From Acanthaster planci (taxonomy: Eukaryota; Echinodermata; Asteroidea; Valvatida; Acanthasteridae), in the NCBI RefSeq assembly GCF_001949145.1, contig NW_019091404.1, positions 1,324,191 through 1,388,190 on the forward strand: DNA of 64,000 nucleotides, given 5' to 3'. The stretch's first letter is position 1. Each line of letters opens with the position of its first letter. Made by a program: the position numbers and the translations under genes. The notes under the pieces are model-generated. The model ran no database searches, was not told the origin of the DNA, and was given only the letters and a program-made list of their open reading frames with translations. Shown piece by piece: positions 38,501 through 53,500 of this stretch.

Positions 38501-41500
38501 TATTTACCACGCGGTACTTCGATCAGGGAAGCAAGTTTTAATTCTTCTGCTCCCAATGCTCATAAAGTTCCTGTTCATAGCGAACAACCTTAATTTTTGA
38601 GAGCTACATTACAAACAATACAATTTTATACTCAGGCAATACTTCACCTGTTACCATGACAACTCTGAGGTCGGCCTTTTTGAGCTGAGCGATAACGGGA
38701 GCTGTCTGAGGCTTCAGCGTGTTCTGCAATATTATCAGTCCAAGCATCTGGAGGTCGCACTCGACCTCGTGCCTGTGCGAGTCAAAGGTCAAAAGTTACT
38801 GGATCGACAACCACAAGGTGAAATTCTATTTCACATTTGCAAGTGCACAGATTATAGCTACATGCCGCGGGTCAACTGTCGCGGGTTAACTAAAATTCGA
38901 CACCGATAGGTAAACATGCTATCCAGTCTGAAAATGTACCAAATTTTGTGACTATATAACAAACTGTACCTCTGCAACTGTTGAACTGCTTTGTAGCTGA
39001 GTTTTTTGCCCAGTTCGCGATTTGCGATAGCAAGAACCCGCAATCCTTGCTGAGTGTAATCCCTCAAAACTTCTTCAAAGTCTGGAGGAACTGTGGCAGG
39101 CAAAATGAATTAAGGTGTCATTTCCTGGTGAAAAAAACTTGAGAAGTTTCCGCAGTTGACAGCATAAGGACGAAAATGGGTGTATGAAGAGAAGGGTGTA
39201 AAACCAATCAGGTTATTCAAACATTGCTGTCTTGTAATTGGAAAAAGTAAAAGTGAGCTTGTTCTAAGTCTCCACTTGTTGAAAATTTTATATTACTGAG
39301 GTAAACTGATTCCAAAATTTACCAAATCCGTCATTCATCGCTCGGCGCTTTAAAGTCATGACCTATCAAGACATCTAAAGTTGGAAATCCAACAAACTTT
39401 CCAAAATATACCCTCTTCCAATTTATTCTAAGCTGCAATTTAAATGGCTCGCATTCTAAAGCTATACCAGATAGCAGCGAGTACTGGATGAACTACCTGA
39501 CGAAGGGTCACACATCAGGGCCACCGTCTCAGGAGCGCCCTTGACAAAAATACTGTAGTTGAGTGCATTGGACGTCTTGGTGATGACGCTCATTCGTTGG
39601 AGGCCTGACGAGAAAGGAAACTGCTTAACTATTCCAATCTCCACTTTCTGAAATAAAAAGATGAAATATATGCACATTAAAGGTTGAAAAAGAGAGACAA
39701 ATGACTCTGAGCACCACGGCAAGTGGGGCACAAAAAGAAAATAATATTTGATTTCGTAGTAACATTTCCGTACCAGGTATTCAAGCATGGTTGCACAGAA
39801 TTGGAACTGTGCCCTATTTGGAAGTTGTGACGCCGACAAAATGCCGGCTTGTAAAAACAAATCCAGTAAACGCACTTTATATTTTGGGCTCAATACCTCT
39901 TCGCCTTCAGACGAGTGGACAACGGTTGGCATGTAGTAATCGAAGTTTCCCAGTTCTCCTTCCTTCGGTTCGATTAAGTTCTGTGAGTAGAAAAAAATCC
40001 ATGGGTCAAAGGATTTGTTCGTTGCTGTGAAGTACCTGATAATCTCTCAGTCCCCAAAAGACAACTGCTAAACATTGTGTGCGGTTCGCAAGTGTGGCGT
40101 CTTTCTATGTCAGGCCGCGCACACACACGTGCACTGAATCACTGCATCTCGGAGGTATACGTATTGCTAAGTGGTGTACTTATCTAATGGCTGATTGAAC
40201 TTTACCAACAGGAGGCAGGTTCACAGAAAGCCGGAACTCCATGTAAATCATCTTCTCTTCCATCTGAACAATTTTGCTCACCCACTTGATGGACTGGAAC
40301 ATCTGCAGGTCCAGCGGATCACCTTTAAGTTCCCCATCAATCATTGTCAAGGAATGACAGGTTGCCATGGCGGCCACAAACGGCCCAAAGGGAAGTTTGG
40401 AAGGATCCGACACCATGACGAAACTGTGGGACAAATCAAAAACGAGTTCAAAAACGGGTTTGCAATTTGCAAGCCAAGCCATACGTCCCGTGTACCAATC
40501 TTGAAATTGTACCTATCCTTCTTGACATGCGACACGGCCAGCAGTTCAAGGTGATCTTCAGTCAGGGTACCTGTCTGAAAAAAAAGAGAAACAACAAAAG
40601 ATATGATCACTTTTACTGAGAGGCATGTGAAAGTACTTTTTATTTCAATCAGAGTCTCTCTGAAGGTTTTATCTCAACATGCAGGTTTCAATTCTCAATA
40701 TTTTATGAAAAAAGTGTGTTTCGCAGTGTTATGTTGCACAATTTGTAAATTGGAAATTTAAACGACACTGTGCAAACGTTATCTGCAGTATTCAAAGCAG
40801 CGTCGTAAACACATAGAAGAACAACAAGTGAAAAATCTCAGTAAGGCTGCTGTTTTAGTAGATAATTATGTGTTGAATCACAAAGTTGAATTTGTAAAGG
40901 TGAATGGATCGAATAAAGAGCCTTGGGTCAAGAGTAGTTTCCAGTCTAATAAAGTCGGGGGAAATGTTTAATCCCGCGGTGAGAGTGCAGGTGAAGACTT
41001 GAAAGGGAGTGCAAATAGCAAAAATTCAGTGGTTTGGACATCAGACACATCTCTCACTAATACCACTTTAATGCTACACCTCAAGTACATATAATAGACT
41101 GTCTTTTCGACCATGGCAGTTATTGTTTGCTGCAGGGATGAGGAAATTACCTTATCGAAACAGATGACGTCGAGCATGCCTGCTAAATTAATCCTCTGGG
41201 GGCTGATGCAGAAAATCCTGAGGTTCTTCAACCGCCTCTGAGCGTAAACCATACCGATGGTCAACGCTGCTGGCAAGGCTGGGGGCACGGCAATCGTGAA
41301 GACGTCTAAAGCTTTCAGAATAATGTCATGCGTCTTGGCCTGGCGGGTGGTGGAAACAAATCACAGTTCATCGCCACGTTTCTCCGGCAACTCTAAACTT
41401 ATTTTCCTCCGTAAACGGTTCAAGCCTTAATCGGTGAGGTTTGCGAAGCATCGGACTTAAGGACTGAGTGTTAATGTTCGCTCTCTGTTTAGAAAAAAAC

Positions 41501-44500
41501 CATTGACAGGATGCATGATTCCAGCAACGGTGGCTTAAGAAGTACCTTGGTTTGGGCATACGTCATTAACGAAACCCTTCTGCCGCGTGAAGGAAAATAC
41601 CTGAAAACATGAAGTCCGATTATGCAAGTGACCACTTTCATTTGCAGTATATTTCATATCGACTGCAACAAACATCATTTTCTAGATGCCACTTGATATA
41701 TAATCTGTGTCTTCGCAACTTGACAGGTCAGAAACCAAATGCAGGGTTAAATTTTCTAGTATAGAGAGTTTACATGGTTGCCATCTTGCAGGCCAGTGCT
41801 TTTGTTCCACAGGGTATGCACAAAGGATCCCTATGGAACAAAAGAACTGCCCTGCAAGATGGCTACCACGCAAAGGCTCTACGTTCCAAGCGCAGCTGAC
41901 CACTTCCCATGATGCTCCACTGCTGGCGATAACAAAGACAACTGAAGCAATAACTCACATGGTGGAGAATCTTGATTGTGATAACGTAGGTCGCCCCAAT
42001 GAACGCTAAAAGATGGAGGAAAGGATTACATGAAATAGTTTCACGAAACGGCTCCATTTTTAAGTACGCTATGACTTTCGAGAGGGTTTCGAGCATGGTG
42101 TTTGTCGGAAGAGGGCATGCCTGCCCTTATGCACCCTAAGGAATACGCATCCTAATGCAAGATAAAGTTTGGTCATCACTCATCGACCAAAATATGAAAG
42201 AGGCTTATGGAAACGAGTTGAACGCTATCTTACCAATGCTGGCCAGAATGCAGATGAACCTGATGGCGTCTCTGTGCAGTTTGAAGTCGATTGGTTTGGG
42301 GAAGAGAATCGACCTGACCAACGAACCCTTTGCTGTGGAAAAACCTGCACCAAAATAACCATATACAATGCCTCTAATGCAAATGGAACATGAGGATAAA
42401 GGTTTCCTAGTGATTCGTCAATCGTAAAATTCCAACCACATTAAGTTAATGATATGTTTACTATGCATTATGTTAAAGGACGCAGTGTGGTATCTGTACA
42501 TCGTTGTTTTGCAGTGTAGACTTGTAACAAGACTAGTGGCGAAATTTGAAAGGAAATTATCTGTACGGCAAATATTTCACAGGATGGAAATACCACTCAG
42601 CAATAGACGTATTTCACTGTGGTTACTCATAATACTAACTTGAGAGTTATTGGGCATATTATTTCGATACAATTTTTGTGGCTTTAAAGAAGACGGCAAA
42701 ACGGGCAAAGCGAGGCCAAAACATGGTGACAGACCTGCCCATCCGGAGCGACAAGCCCTACCTGTTCTGACAACCACCGCCAGTATAGGCTGATTCTCAG
42801 CCGACCGCCCTTGCAGTATTTCAGTACCGCAGAACAGCGTATGTCTCTTGTGGGTGTCTGGTGAGTACATAGGGGACTGCTCGTCCTCTCCCAGCGGAGG
42901 ACATGGCAGCGGTGTCTTGGTGATTGGCACTGACTCACCTGCAGTAAAACCACACGAAAAAAGTGGCCTTTCATTTCAGAAACATGTGTGGTTAGGCAGA
43001 ATGGTAAACAAGATCATCAAATTCCATTACATTGAATATTCTCAGTTGTCTAATCAATGCATGCAAAACTACAGGTAGTCTTGTAACACTGTGGAAATTG
43101 TTGCAGAGTACTCCAACTTCGTGTGGTGTTAAATTATCTCAGCAATTGTCTAAACCGTTGGTAAAATTGTGGTAAACTTCGGCCAATTCGGGGAGTGTAA
43201 ATTTGCCAACGAGTATACGGGCAGTAGTGTTTGACCAAAGTTATAGATTAAAGTACCAAAATGCTGAGCAACAAATTGTTCAATTTTGAACCACTTTTAA
43301 CACACAGAGTTCACTGTAAATGCCAGAAAGTCCGAGTAGTTTTTGCAATCTATAGCCGAGAGTAACAACCAGGACATAACTCAAATGAGATCAGACCTAC
43401 ATGAAATCTTTTCAGCACGAATACTGAAGATGTAAAAAATAAAGCACTGTTACAGATGGAGGTAAAACGTAAACCTTGCGTGTAGCTCTTGGATGGACAT
43501 ACCTGCTATATTGCATTGTGCAAAAATATGCGTTGACACCGAATTTTAGTCAAAGGATCTCAGTAATACAAGTTACAATTCCGTTATGCCTATTGTCAGT
43601 TTTGGAGTTTACAAGAACTTTCCTGATTTCTTAGAAGGATTTTTTGCTTTGACAGGTGGTAAAACGGTGAAGCTTTTGAGTGTCATTCAATCGGAGACAA
43701 AAAGGGAAGGCGAGGTCTTATGGAAAGGCTATTCACTCCACGGGTGCTATGCATGGCATAGGTACCCCCGATTTCCCTCGCATGTAAATGAATGCTATAT
43801 ATTGCTCTGTAGTAATTATTTCGATGCCTGAAGGTCTTTCCGGTGAAAAGACATTTTGTCGATTTCGCGCTGAATACTCCGTGATCTCTGCATTCGCTCG
43901 CTCGCTCGGGGGCGGGGGAACAGGGAAAACGGTTTCGGAAATTGCTTGCGTCTGTTTCAAGGTGCCAAGAGAATGCCCTAATATCCTTTTGCACTTTAAA
44001 TACCCACGAACTTTTCCCGCCTTCGATGAAAAAAATGGCGCGAAACTAATTATGCAACGGCTGAATAATCAGTGCGGAGTGATGTCCTGGCCTTCAGGGA
44101 CTGGCTCGCGTGATCGGAGCTGCACTTTTTGGGGTCTGATGCGTTTATTGGGCCATTAGAGTCCAACAAACTCTTGCAGATTTTGTAATTGAGACAGCAC
44201 AAAGAGTGATGCGATGACTTTGTTTTTTGAAGATCGTCAGCGAAGCACGTGGCATTCGTGAGAAACAAGGCAGCCATGACAAGGGCGTTGGCCGACTAAG
44301 CACCGAGGACGATATTTTTGGCGTAATTTTGATAATGGGCCTTCTCCGTAAGGGGAGAAGCAATTATGTCAGTTGCCATGCACTCTGTACAGACGGAGAT
44401 GGGTTGCAAGTTGACACTGTTCCCTGAGTTGATAAAAAAAATATCAAAATATCAGAATTTGTTCCTCCAAAACGTTGATCAAATTCTGCCCGAAGTGATC

Positions 44501-47500
44501 AACATTTTAGAAACTGTGGGTAATTCATACCGACTGACTGTCAAGGTAGCATTTCCCAAAATTTTTACAGTGCATACAGAGGCAGGATGAATGTAAATGG
44601 TCGTTGTTTCAAACCAGCCTCAGATATCAGGCACTCTGCCAATCTAATTCCGGCTTGGCAGCGGGCCAGACAGCCAACATACTGAGACCCTCCGTCCTAC
44701 TTGACGTTGATACATATCGGCAATGCAACTGCTCCAAAAACAAAACGCTAAGAGACTTCTGGATCGAAAAACCACATCTATTACAGTAGCTCTCGTAACG
44801 TGCTGAGATCCCATCGAAGATCGATACTGTTAAATAAAGACCAATGCCGACAGAAATAAAACTTCCATTGCTGCCAAAAGGGGAGGAATAATTACATTCG
44901 ACTGTACTTAGTTCGACCCGAATACCCCCCCCCCCTTTCTCTCACTCCCATTCTAAAGCCCCGGCATGTCGTGATTGCAAAGCCAACGGGGCAGCTCTGG
45001 GAGGCTCACGGGTCCTACAAAGAGGCATCGGACTCCCGTATCGATCTCCCTTGATAGTAATCACCGGTTTTCTTTGCTGTACTGGTGATGAAGGTTTTCT
45101 ACTCTTGATCCGAAAAACACCTGCCCCCTGCTCCTCTGATATCCCCCTTGGTTTGCAACCTTGGAGGACGACAAAAATCCTACTCACGCCTCCCCCCGGC
45201 GGTATAGTAACGGCCTAGTCAAGCGTGCGGTTTACGGGAACGGCGAGCCAGTAAGCCAGCGCGCCGTGTCAGGCAGGAGGGGACCGGAGTAGAAATGACG
45301 TTGCTTCCAGTGCTGATACCTGGTCCACGCTATGACGCGCCGTTCTCCCAACGTTACGACGGACCGCATTCCCGTCAATGATTTCCAAAATCTCCGGGGA
45401 AACAAAACCAGACACGTGCACCAGCCGATGGCTGCATACAAAGAATCTTTTCACAAGAGTTTTTTTTATAATTTATAGTTTATTTTCCAGAGCACGGATT
45501 TGTATGTCAGACGCATAAGTCTTGGTACAGGTACAGCAAAAGATGGCCTAAAACTTGGAAGTTCCTTTTTGTTTCTTTGAATTCACGTTGCTGTGGAACA
45601 GTTGTGAGAACAAATATGCCCATTCCTTTAAAAACTTACAAGAGCCTAGTAATGATGGGATCATGACGCACAAGGCAGTGAATCTATGTCACAGAGAGAC
45701 CCAGACGAGTCTTAACAGATTTTCCAAAAAGCCTTGCTGCCGCCATCAGTTTCAGTCCCAGAAAGTGCTGCTTGGACGGTTGCAAAATCTGACCTTGGGG
45801 TGCAGCACCTCCATTCATCATTTCCCGCCATTCTTGCTGGTTCCCACATCACTTTACGTCCCGTTCCTCTGAGCAATTGCCGTTGGTATAGTCCTAAACG
45901 CTGGCAGGGCGCTGATGACGTCAGGGAAGGTCAGTCGCCCCTACATCGGCGGCGCACTTTATGAGGAATCGACCAGCACGTGGCTTCAAAGGTGCGAACA
46001 CCATCGACCAACGACGGTGGATTTGATGCGGCTTTGATTCAAGACCTTACACGGAATCGTCCGGATCGGTTTTTCATTATAAGAAAAAAAGTTGCAGGAA
46101 TATTGAGCAGATTTTTATGAAAGGGTGATGGGGGATATTTTTGGAAATGAAGTGCAGCGGACGAGTAGACTGCCGCCAATGTGACGGCGCGAAATGAAGT
46201 GCGAACTTATGACCCACTTTCACCAGCATGAGGCAGATCCAAGAATATTGCAAGAACAGCTTCCTAGGAATTCGCAGTACAGATGTTCTCAGGAAAGCTA
46301 AGAGGACTTTACCAACTAGATTTCACTCTGTGCTAGCCAGACAGCCTGACCCGGAATGCTTTTCATGAGGAAATAGCAGGATACGAGGGCACCTAAGAGA
46401 TGGCGATTCTGTTTATAGTGTCTTATCTTACAGGTTGTAATCTTAAGTGTATTTAGAATTTTTGGACACCGTTTATAATTATGTTCTGTCTATATCGACA
46501 AGTGGAAAGTGTAATAAAATAAATTGAATAAATACAGTAAAATACAGCACCCACCGGTCAACATGCTCTCGTTGACAATGCAGTTTCCGCTGATGAGAAC
46601 GGCATCGCAGCTCATCATACATCCTCGAGTCGGGAGCTCGATCAAATCGCCTGGAACCAGATCCTTAATAGAGATCTCCTCCAACTCTGGAGAAAGAATT
46701 GCGCACACAATCACCTGTGCATATCAAATCTAAACGTATTATTTGTGAGTGTATTGGGTGATACTAACTCGGTATGAAACCCTGCTGGGGGTCATTATGA
46801 CAGGACAAGTCAAGGAAAATAAGGAAAGAGTTTTTTTAATTTTTCAATACTTTTAGTAGTTTCAGTATTTAGCTTGAATGTTTCGGAGTTTCACACTGAA
46901 ACGAAATAGGCAACATCCGGGGAAAACTTGCACTAAGACAACCTCGAAACAGGTGCAAGCCCCATACAAGCCCAAAACCCTGGACCCCCCCCCCAAATTC
47001 GGAAGAAGCCGTGCCATCGCAGCTTTGTTTGCAGTTTTTTTAAAGACCTTTGAGACGATAGCCTTATTTTTAAATTTTTTTTTTCAAAGTAAACTTTATC
47101 GAACTGATCCACCAAATAACACAAAATGGACCCATTGGCGGATAACAGGAATATCCAAAGATCTTCTTATCTGCAAAGTTAAGGAATGCCAAAACAGGTG
47201 CATTGTGTGTTTTAAATCAGTGTAGTATAGTATTAATACACTTCAAATTGGGAAGATGCAATTAACTCGCTGTATTAATAAGTTACGGATGTCTTTTGGA
47301 ACAAAGTAGATAAATTCTATGATCGCGGGGATATTAAAAACGAGGCCTCCGCGGGCAAAGCTCCACCCCGAGCAGGAAATTCATTACAACCGCAGCCAGA
47401 ATTCACACCTGCAGTTTCACCAGACGGCAAAACCTCTGGAATTTGCATGCAAATCACTCTGCTATGGTGTAAACAAGAGGGAGCGAAAAAAATCATGAAT

Positions 47501-50500
47501 GGTTGGAGAATTAATGTTATGGAAAGATTGAGAGTGCATGGTCATTTAAATTTTGACCGGAGTGCACATGCGCAGGACTCCAGTATGCGCGGCACAGTAT
47601 ACGTAGACCTAAGACTGTACAGCGACGCTACGCGGCGCTCTACGATCTTTAAAGTAGACTACTTTGATCACTCACGCCTGCACAGCACACCTTCCCTGCG
47701 CGACAGGAAAGTTAAGTCGCAAGTGCCTGCAACGTTCCTCCTTACATGTTTTACTGCTCAGTACACCAATTCACGCAGGACATAATTTGGTCACTTAAAT
47801 ACTCTGCCCATCCAAAAATGGCCAAATGGAGACTTATTACAAAGCATGAATAAGGTGTTTAAAAGAGATTGGTTCTCCGAAGCACGACCCATTGGTATCA
47901 TATTTCACTGTAAAACTCTGTCACCACCTAAAATTATTAAGAGCTGGATAAATATACAAGGTGACTGCATTATCTTATGACTCATGTAGGATTTTAATAT
48001 ATTGCTTCGGCGAATTCGCTTTCGCTCGTTGAAAAAGGTAACACCTTGATCTCTTGAAGTATGTCATGGTGTCACCGCACACACCGTGCCTCATGATTTC
48101 TCTTGCCTCGGGTATCGGGTTGATGCAAAGATTAGGGAGGGTGCCAAGACATGGATGGGGAGGATTTGGAGCAGATCATTGTGTGATTTCAGGAAATCTG
48201 CCTTATGAATCTGCGCCAGCGGCTGACTTACGCATGCCACGTTTGAAGGGTATAATTGGTGTCATTTCGGGGATCTGAACAATGGATGCAAAATACACCT
48301 CTGCTGCTAGTAATTTCTTAGAATTGATAAAATAAGCTGATGAGTTACATAACTTTTCGGTCAGATGCAATGAATGTATGGAAAATCTATTTCACTATCG
48401 AGGCTGCTTCGAGGAAATCATATTGATGCCATTATGCTGTTTACGATTTTTCAGGTGAACGACAGTTCTCTGAAAAGTAAGCATTATTTCTTTTTAACTT
48501 GTACTTACGTTGGTTCCCCCTCCAAATGGTGACTGTACCTGTGGTTTTGACCATACGCCGCAGGGTCACGCTTTGCTGAAAACAAAACAATTAACAGTGC
48601 AGTGCTGAGGTGAAGAGGCAGATGCAGAGATGCAGTGTTTCGCTATCGGGGACCTCTTAAGATGGTGGTCTGTAAAGGTCCTCTCATCAAACCACCTTTC
48701 CCAGGCAGGCAAAAGTCAATCAATTAAATCTTGATGCAAGAACTGGTATAATGCACACGAACAAACTGGATGTGGAACTCTTTTGCAAGAGCAGGAATTT
48801 CCTTGTTAAGTTTGACGGAAAAATAATAATAACAACATTGATGCATTTATGTAGCGCCCCTTCCATCTAAGATCGATGCTGCTGGGCGCTTACAATACAC
48901 AGTTAAAACAAATATTAACAAGGATTATTATAATCTCAGAACCTAATTAAATATTTATACAATAAAAATACCAATTCAAAAATTAAAATCACAGAACCCA
49001 CTCAAACACTTATAATGATAATCACATTACAAATCATAAAAATACCTCTCGGAATAAAAACGTTTTGAGCCCAGATTTAAAAACATCAATACTCCCCGTC
49101 TCCCTCAGGCACACATCAAGTTTGTTCCCATAACTTGGGAGCGATAGCAGAAAAAAGCTCCCACGTGGAAAGCAGGAAAAGGTTGATATAAGTTTCTTTC
49201 TAGGGCCACAGCACCACTCTGTAGTGTCCCTCTTACCTGACGGGTACTGTACACCGTCAGCGCGATGGAGATGAGAGACATCAGCACTATGGCCAGGGAG
49301 AAGTACACATAGTGGTACCCAAAGATCCAGAGGCACACGCTGTAGATTTGGAATACGTAGAACGGGTTCAAAGCCTGAAAAAGAAAGGACAACCCAGAAA
49401 TAGTCCATCACATATAATGCATACTTGTACATCGAATTTTAATTTTAAAAAATCGATATGGCGCACCTCTTAGTCCACCAAAGGGTATGGGTTTCCTTGC
49501 AATCTTCTTCATTGTACGTTCATTTTTTCCCCCGTTGAACGGTGGGTTCCATCAAGATTATGCTCAATTCTAAAGCTACACTTGAATCCACAAAGACGAG
49601 CGTGTGCTGTGTTCAAAACAGCCGAACCTACTAACCACATCCCTTGCCCGTTTTGACTTTAAGTGGACGACATGACGTCACATAATGTACAGACGCCTGA
49701 CTTATATGTTGTATATGCTACCATGAAACTCAGGCCTCGTTTTCCTTTTTTATGATTGGCTCAAAGAAGTCGTTTTCTTTTTTCGGCCCATACCAACCAA
49801 CACTAAAAGAAAATTTGTTAACACGTCGATATATCAGAAACAAGGGTAAGATAGTGACGTCATGAGCAAAGTCTCAAATGCCAGTAATAGTTACAATTAT
49901 GTTATACGCCCTGAAAGTCATTTCGTAGGGTCGCATTCAGTTATCAACAGATGGCGCGATATACAGTTGTGACATCAAGTTTAGCTAGGTCTTGCATTGG
50001 TTTCACATCCCAGGGTAGTCCGCCTACCGAGGTTCCGACTCGTATCATTTCTGCCTCTTTACCCCTCCCTGGACAGACCCCGTTTCAGCCTACTTGAAGA
50101 CCAACCCAGGGATCCCCATCATACTCCTGGGCAGAAGCCGAAAAAAATGAACAATCTCAAATCGATCCTGAAATGGAGCGCTCGGGGCACGCTGCTTTCG
50201 CCGTGTGTAATTAAGCGGAAGTGTTAGAAAGGGACTCCGCGAGTTCATTGAGGTAACTTCAAGTCAGAGCTGAGCTAAGAGAGGTCTGTGACCACTACAC
50301 ACTCGGTAATCATAATAGATTTCCCCTTCAATACCAGAATTCCTCCAAGGAGGGCAATCAGGCGCGGATCCGGGGGTAGGGGGGGTCAACCCCCCTCACT
50401 CATTACAATTTTTGTCCAAATAAATATTTTTTTAAATGCCCCATCTTTTAACACGAATTCCTGGATCAGCACCTGGCAATGGTATGTCTAATCTTTCAGA

Positions 50501-53500
50501 TGTGAACTTAAAATCACTTTTGAAACATTAACATATCCTAGAACGATTCCTGCAGCTTTAGCTCAACATAAAATCGATAAATTGGAAGCAAAAGAAATTC
50601 TACGACAACACAATTTGTCGAGCGCGGAAATTTTTACGCAGAAAAACTGGGTAACATGCAGCAGAACTGATTTTGCAGATTATGTGGATTTGTAAGTGGT
50701 TCCCAGCTCATTTTTGAACTCGAATGAACCAATTCCTTATTTTTTTAAAAAGGCACGCGCGTGCGAGTCCGCGAAGGGCCGCGCTGAATGGGCAGACCTC
50801 CACACGCGCGTCCGAATGACCTCATTTATATCATGGAATACCTAAGTGGCTCCGAGTTTCAGCAATATTTGCCTCTGATCAGCTCCTCAATGAAGCCTTG
50901 TTCTTCAGCTTACCTCCTGGAAAAACAGAACAATCAGCGGCCTTAGCGCTATGTCGATCTCGTTGGCACCGTAAATGTCCCTCCTGACGGAAAAACAAAA
51001 ACTTCCTGAAGTTCATCGGAAGGTATCATCTTACCCTCGCAGCGGCTTTTCTCTGGTACACATTTACAATTGTTGTACAATTCGACAAGGTACGTTTTTA
51101 CAGTAATATGACAGAATAAATATACATGTATTTGAACTAGATTTGTGCAGTTACCAAAATGTATCTGTAATATCTATTGATATCTATCAATATTGTGCCT
51201 GGGTTATTCTTCTTTCTACCAATGCCCATCAGCAGTGGCGGCGCTAGATGGTGCCATGTGGGCGTAAATGCACCAACTGAAAAGCCGCTGGCACCCGCGT
51301 AAATTTTGTCCCATATTACGACAGGGCGACCAACCTTTTCGTGTTAAGACCCGGACCATAACCCAGGAAAAATAAAGGATCATTTGCATGCACGCAATTC
51401 TGCCCTGCCCCAAGCACACTTGCACCGCCACCACCGAGGTCTGGTTCACCTGGTGCATACTTTGATTTTTAGACAATAGAATTCTTATGTATACTCCATA
51501 CAACTTCAGATAAACACAATTCTTCTGACAACTTTAACAACCAAATTTCAACCTCCAAAAAAAAAATAATGGAGACTTTGATGTCAGATGTTACGACAGC
51601 AACTTTGCTCGATATCAGGGGAACTTTGAAATACACACCGGGATTTCTGTTCGTCGGCCGTGAATCCCTTGAATGTCTCAAAGATTTCATTGCAGGTCAC
51701 ACCAGATTCAAGACCCCTGGATGGCAACATCAGAAAAAAAACAATTACACTTCTGCATTACAACAGTGGAGAATCCATTTATTCCATGCAGCCAATAATT
51801 AAGCATGACTTCTCGTACACATCGCAAACCATTTTAGATAACGGCAGAGTTGACAACTACATTAAGACAACATGAAAACAATGGAGAAGGAGGCTGACGA
51901 AATCACGTAATCGATGACAATACTTCTAAGCAAAAAAGAAAAGGTCAGTGGAAACGAGACTGTAATATTACCTTAGTTTATAAAAGTTGAATCCTTCTGT
52001 ATCCCAAATGTACTTCAACTTCTGAAATCGTATGTATCGCATTCCAGGGGTCTGCACAGGTAGAAAAGTTGAATTTTATGAGGCGAAAACTACTCAAACT
52101 GCAAATCGCAATAGATCTCCTTTGAGATGTTTCAAAAGGTTGCTACTATAGCAGATTCTCAGACGAGAGGAAAAGGATGAACGCTGAAGTTGTTTGCATT
52201 CAAGTTTTACCTCGTTCGTCATGCTTCCGTTCAAGTCCTCCTTTTGATTTCGGTGGCCTTTCTTCTTTCTTTTTTCCCTGGAGAAAAAGCGAACTCCACG
52301 GAAATACTTTAAACTGTTTCATTTATTCATAAATGGATAGCTTGTCAGGTTGTAGAAAGTTCTTGTTGTGCTTTGTGTTAAGACGTGTGGTCGTCTTCCT
52401 AAAATTTAAATTTAATTTCCAAAATTACTGAAAGAAAATAACTTGCCTTAGCAGAGATCAATGCAATGTGAAATCAATAATTTAAGTTACAAAGTGGCAG
52501 ACTTACTTTGGAAGCCTGTCCTTTGAAAACCTCACTCGAACAAGAAACCACTGCTTGTACATGTCCTGAAAAACATACAGAGTCAGGAAATCACCGAAAG
52601 TATGTCGGCTTTCAGATGGCGAGAAGGATTTGGAATTAATTGGGGGGGGGCTTAGTTGTAATTTCGCTCCCTATAATTGTAATGGCATGAAAAGTAAATT
52701 TCAGGTTTAAATTTTTGCATTGTTGGGTTATTGGCCCCTTTTTATAATTGTTTTGTGATTAGCTGGCCATAATTTCTAATGGTTGAATGCGTGCACATTA
52801 TCAGTCTCTCCTTTGCTTTAATATGACGAGGACAACATTTAGTATTTGGGAGTAGGGGTGAAAAAGCGAGTAACCAATCATGCCGGCCACTACATGCACC
52901 TAAACATTTCTACGCTGACGTCAGCCGACTTCCTACCAATCCAAGACGCGCTTACTTTGAGGAGAACCGTATCCGCATGGTCCAATCGCGACTGCCGGTA
53001 CATGAATCTGGCCGCCCAGTTGGGCTTCCAATACATGGCTGCCAAGAACAGACCAGCGGTGAAGACCCCCAGAATGTAGCAGAGGACAGTCCGCGGCGTG
53101 TCTCGCCTGAGACCGTAACACTCCTACAGTCCGGGGACAGAAGGATACAAGCAAGTGGTCAGTTGAGCGCTCTGCACACTGTTGGTGCTTTACGTGACGA
53201 CGGATGCACATGGCCTGAAGGGATCGAATGCAAACCCTCAAGATGGCTGTCGTGCAAAGTATCAGACCATGTCCAAAGTGCATAGGTGTACAGCTAGGAA
53301 TAACAGTCGTATTAAATAAATTCACGGATTTGGAAGTCTAAAGCAGCTATTACAAACTGTAAAATGTAATACCTTTCAACAATACTGATATTTGTAGGTG
53401 TAAAATCATTTCCAAGTAAAATGAAGCAGTTGAAGGGTGGTAGGCTAATTGCGTTTTAACATAGTTTGCTTCCATCAGACTGGCTAGCGGTTTTTCATAT

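Noticed and set aside
46687-46714. Earlier acceptor for ATPase exon 10 (gcacag, 28 nt upstream)
   Set aside because: It would shift the frame relative to exon 9; the ctttctccag acceptor fits phase and homology.
52933-53325. 130-codon minus-strand frame over ATPase exon 2
   Set aside because: Wrong frame; the spliced ATPase frame gives the conserved membrane hairpin.
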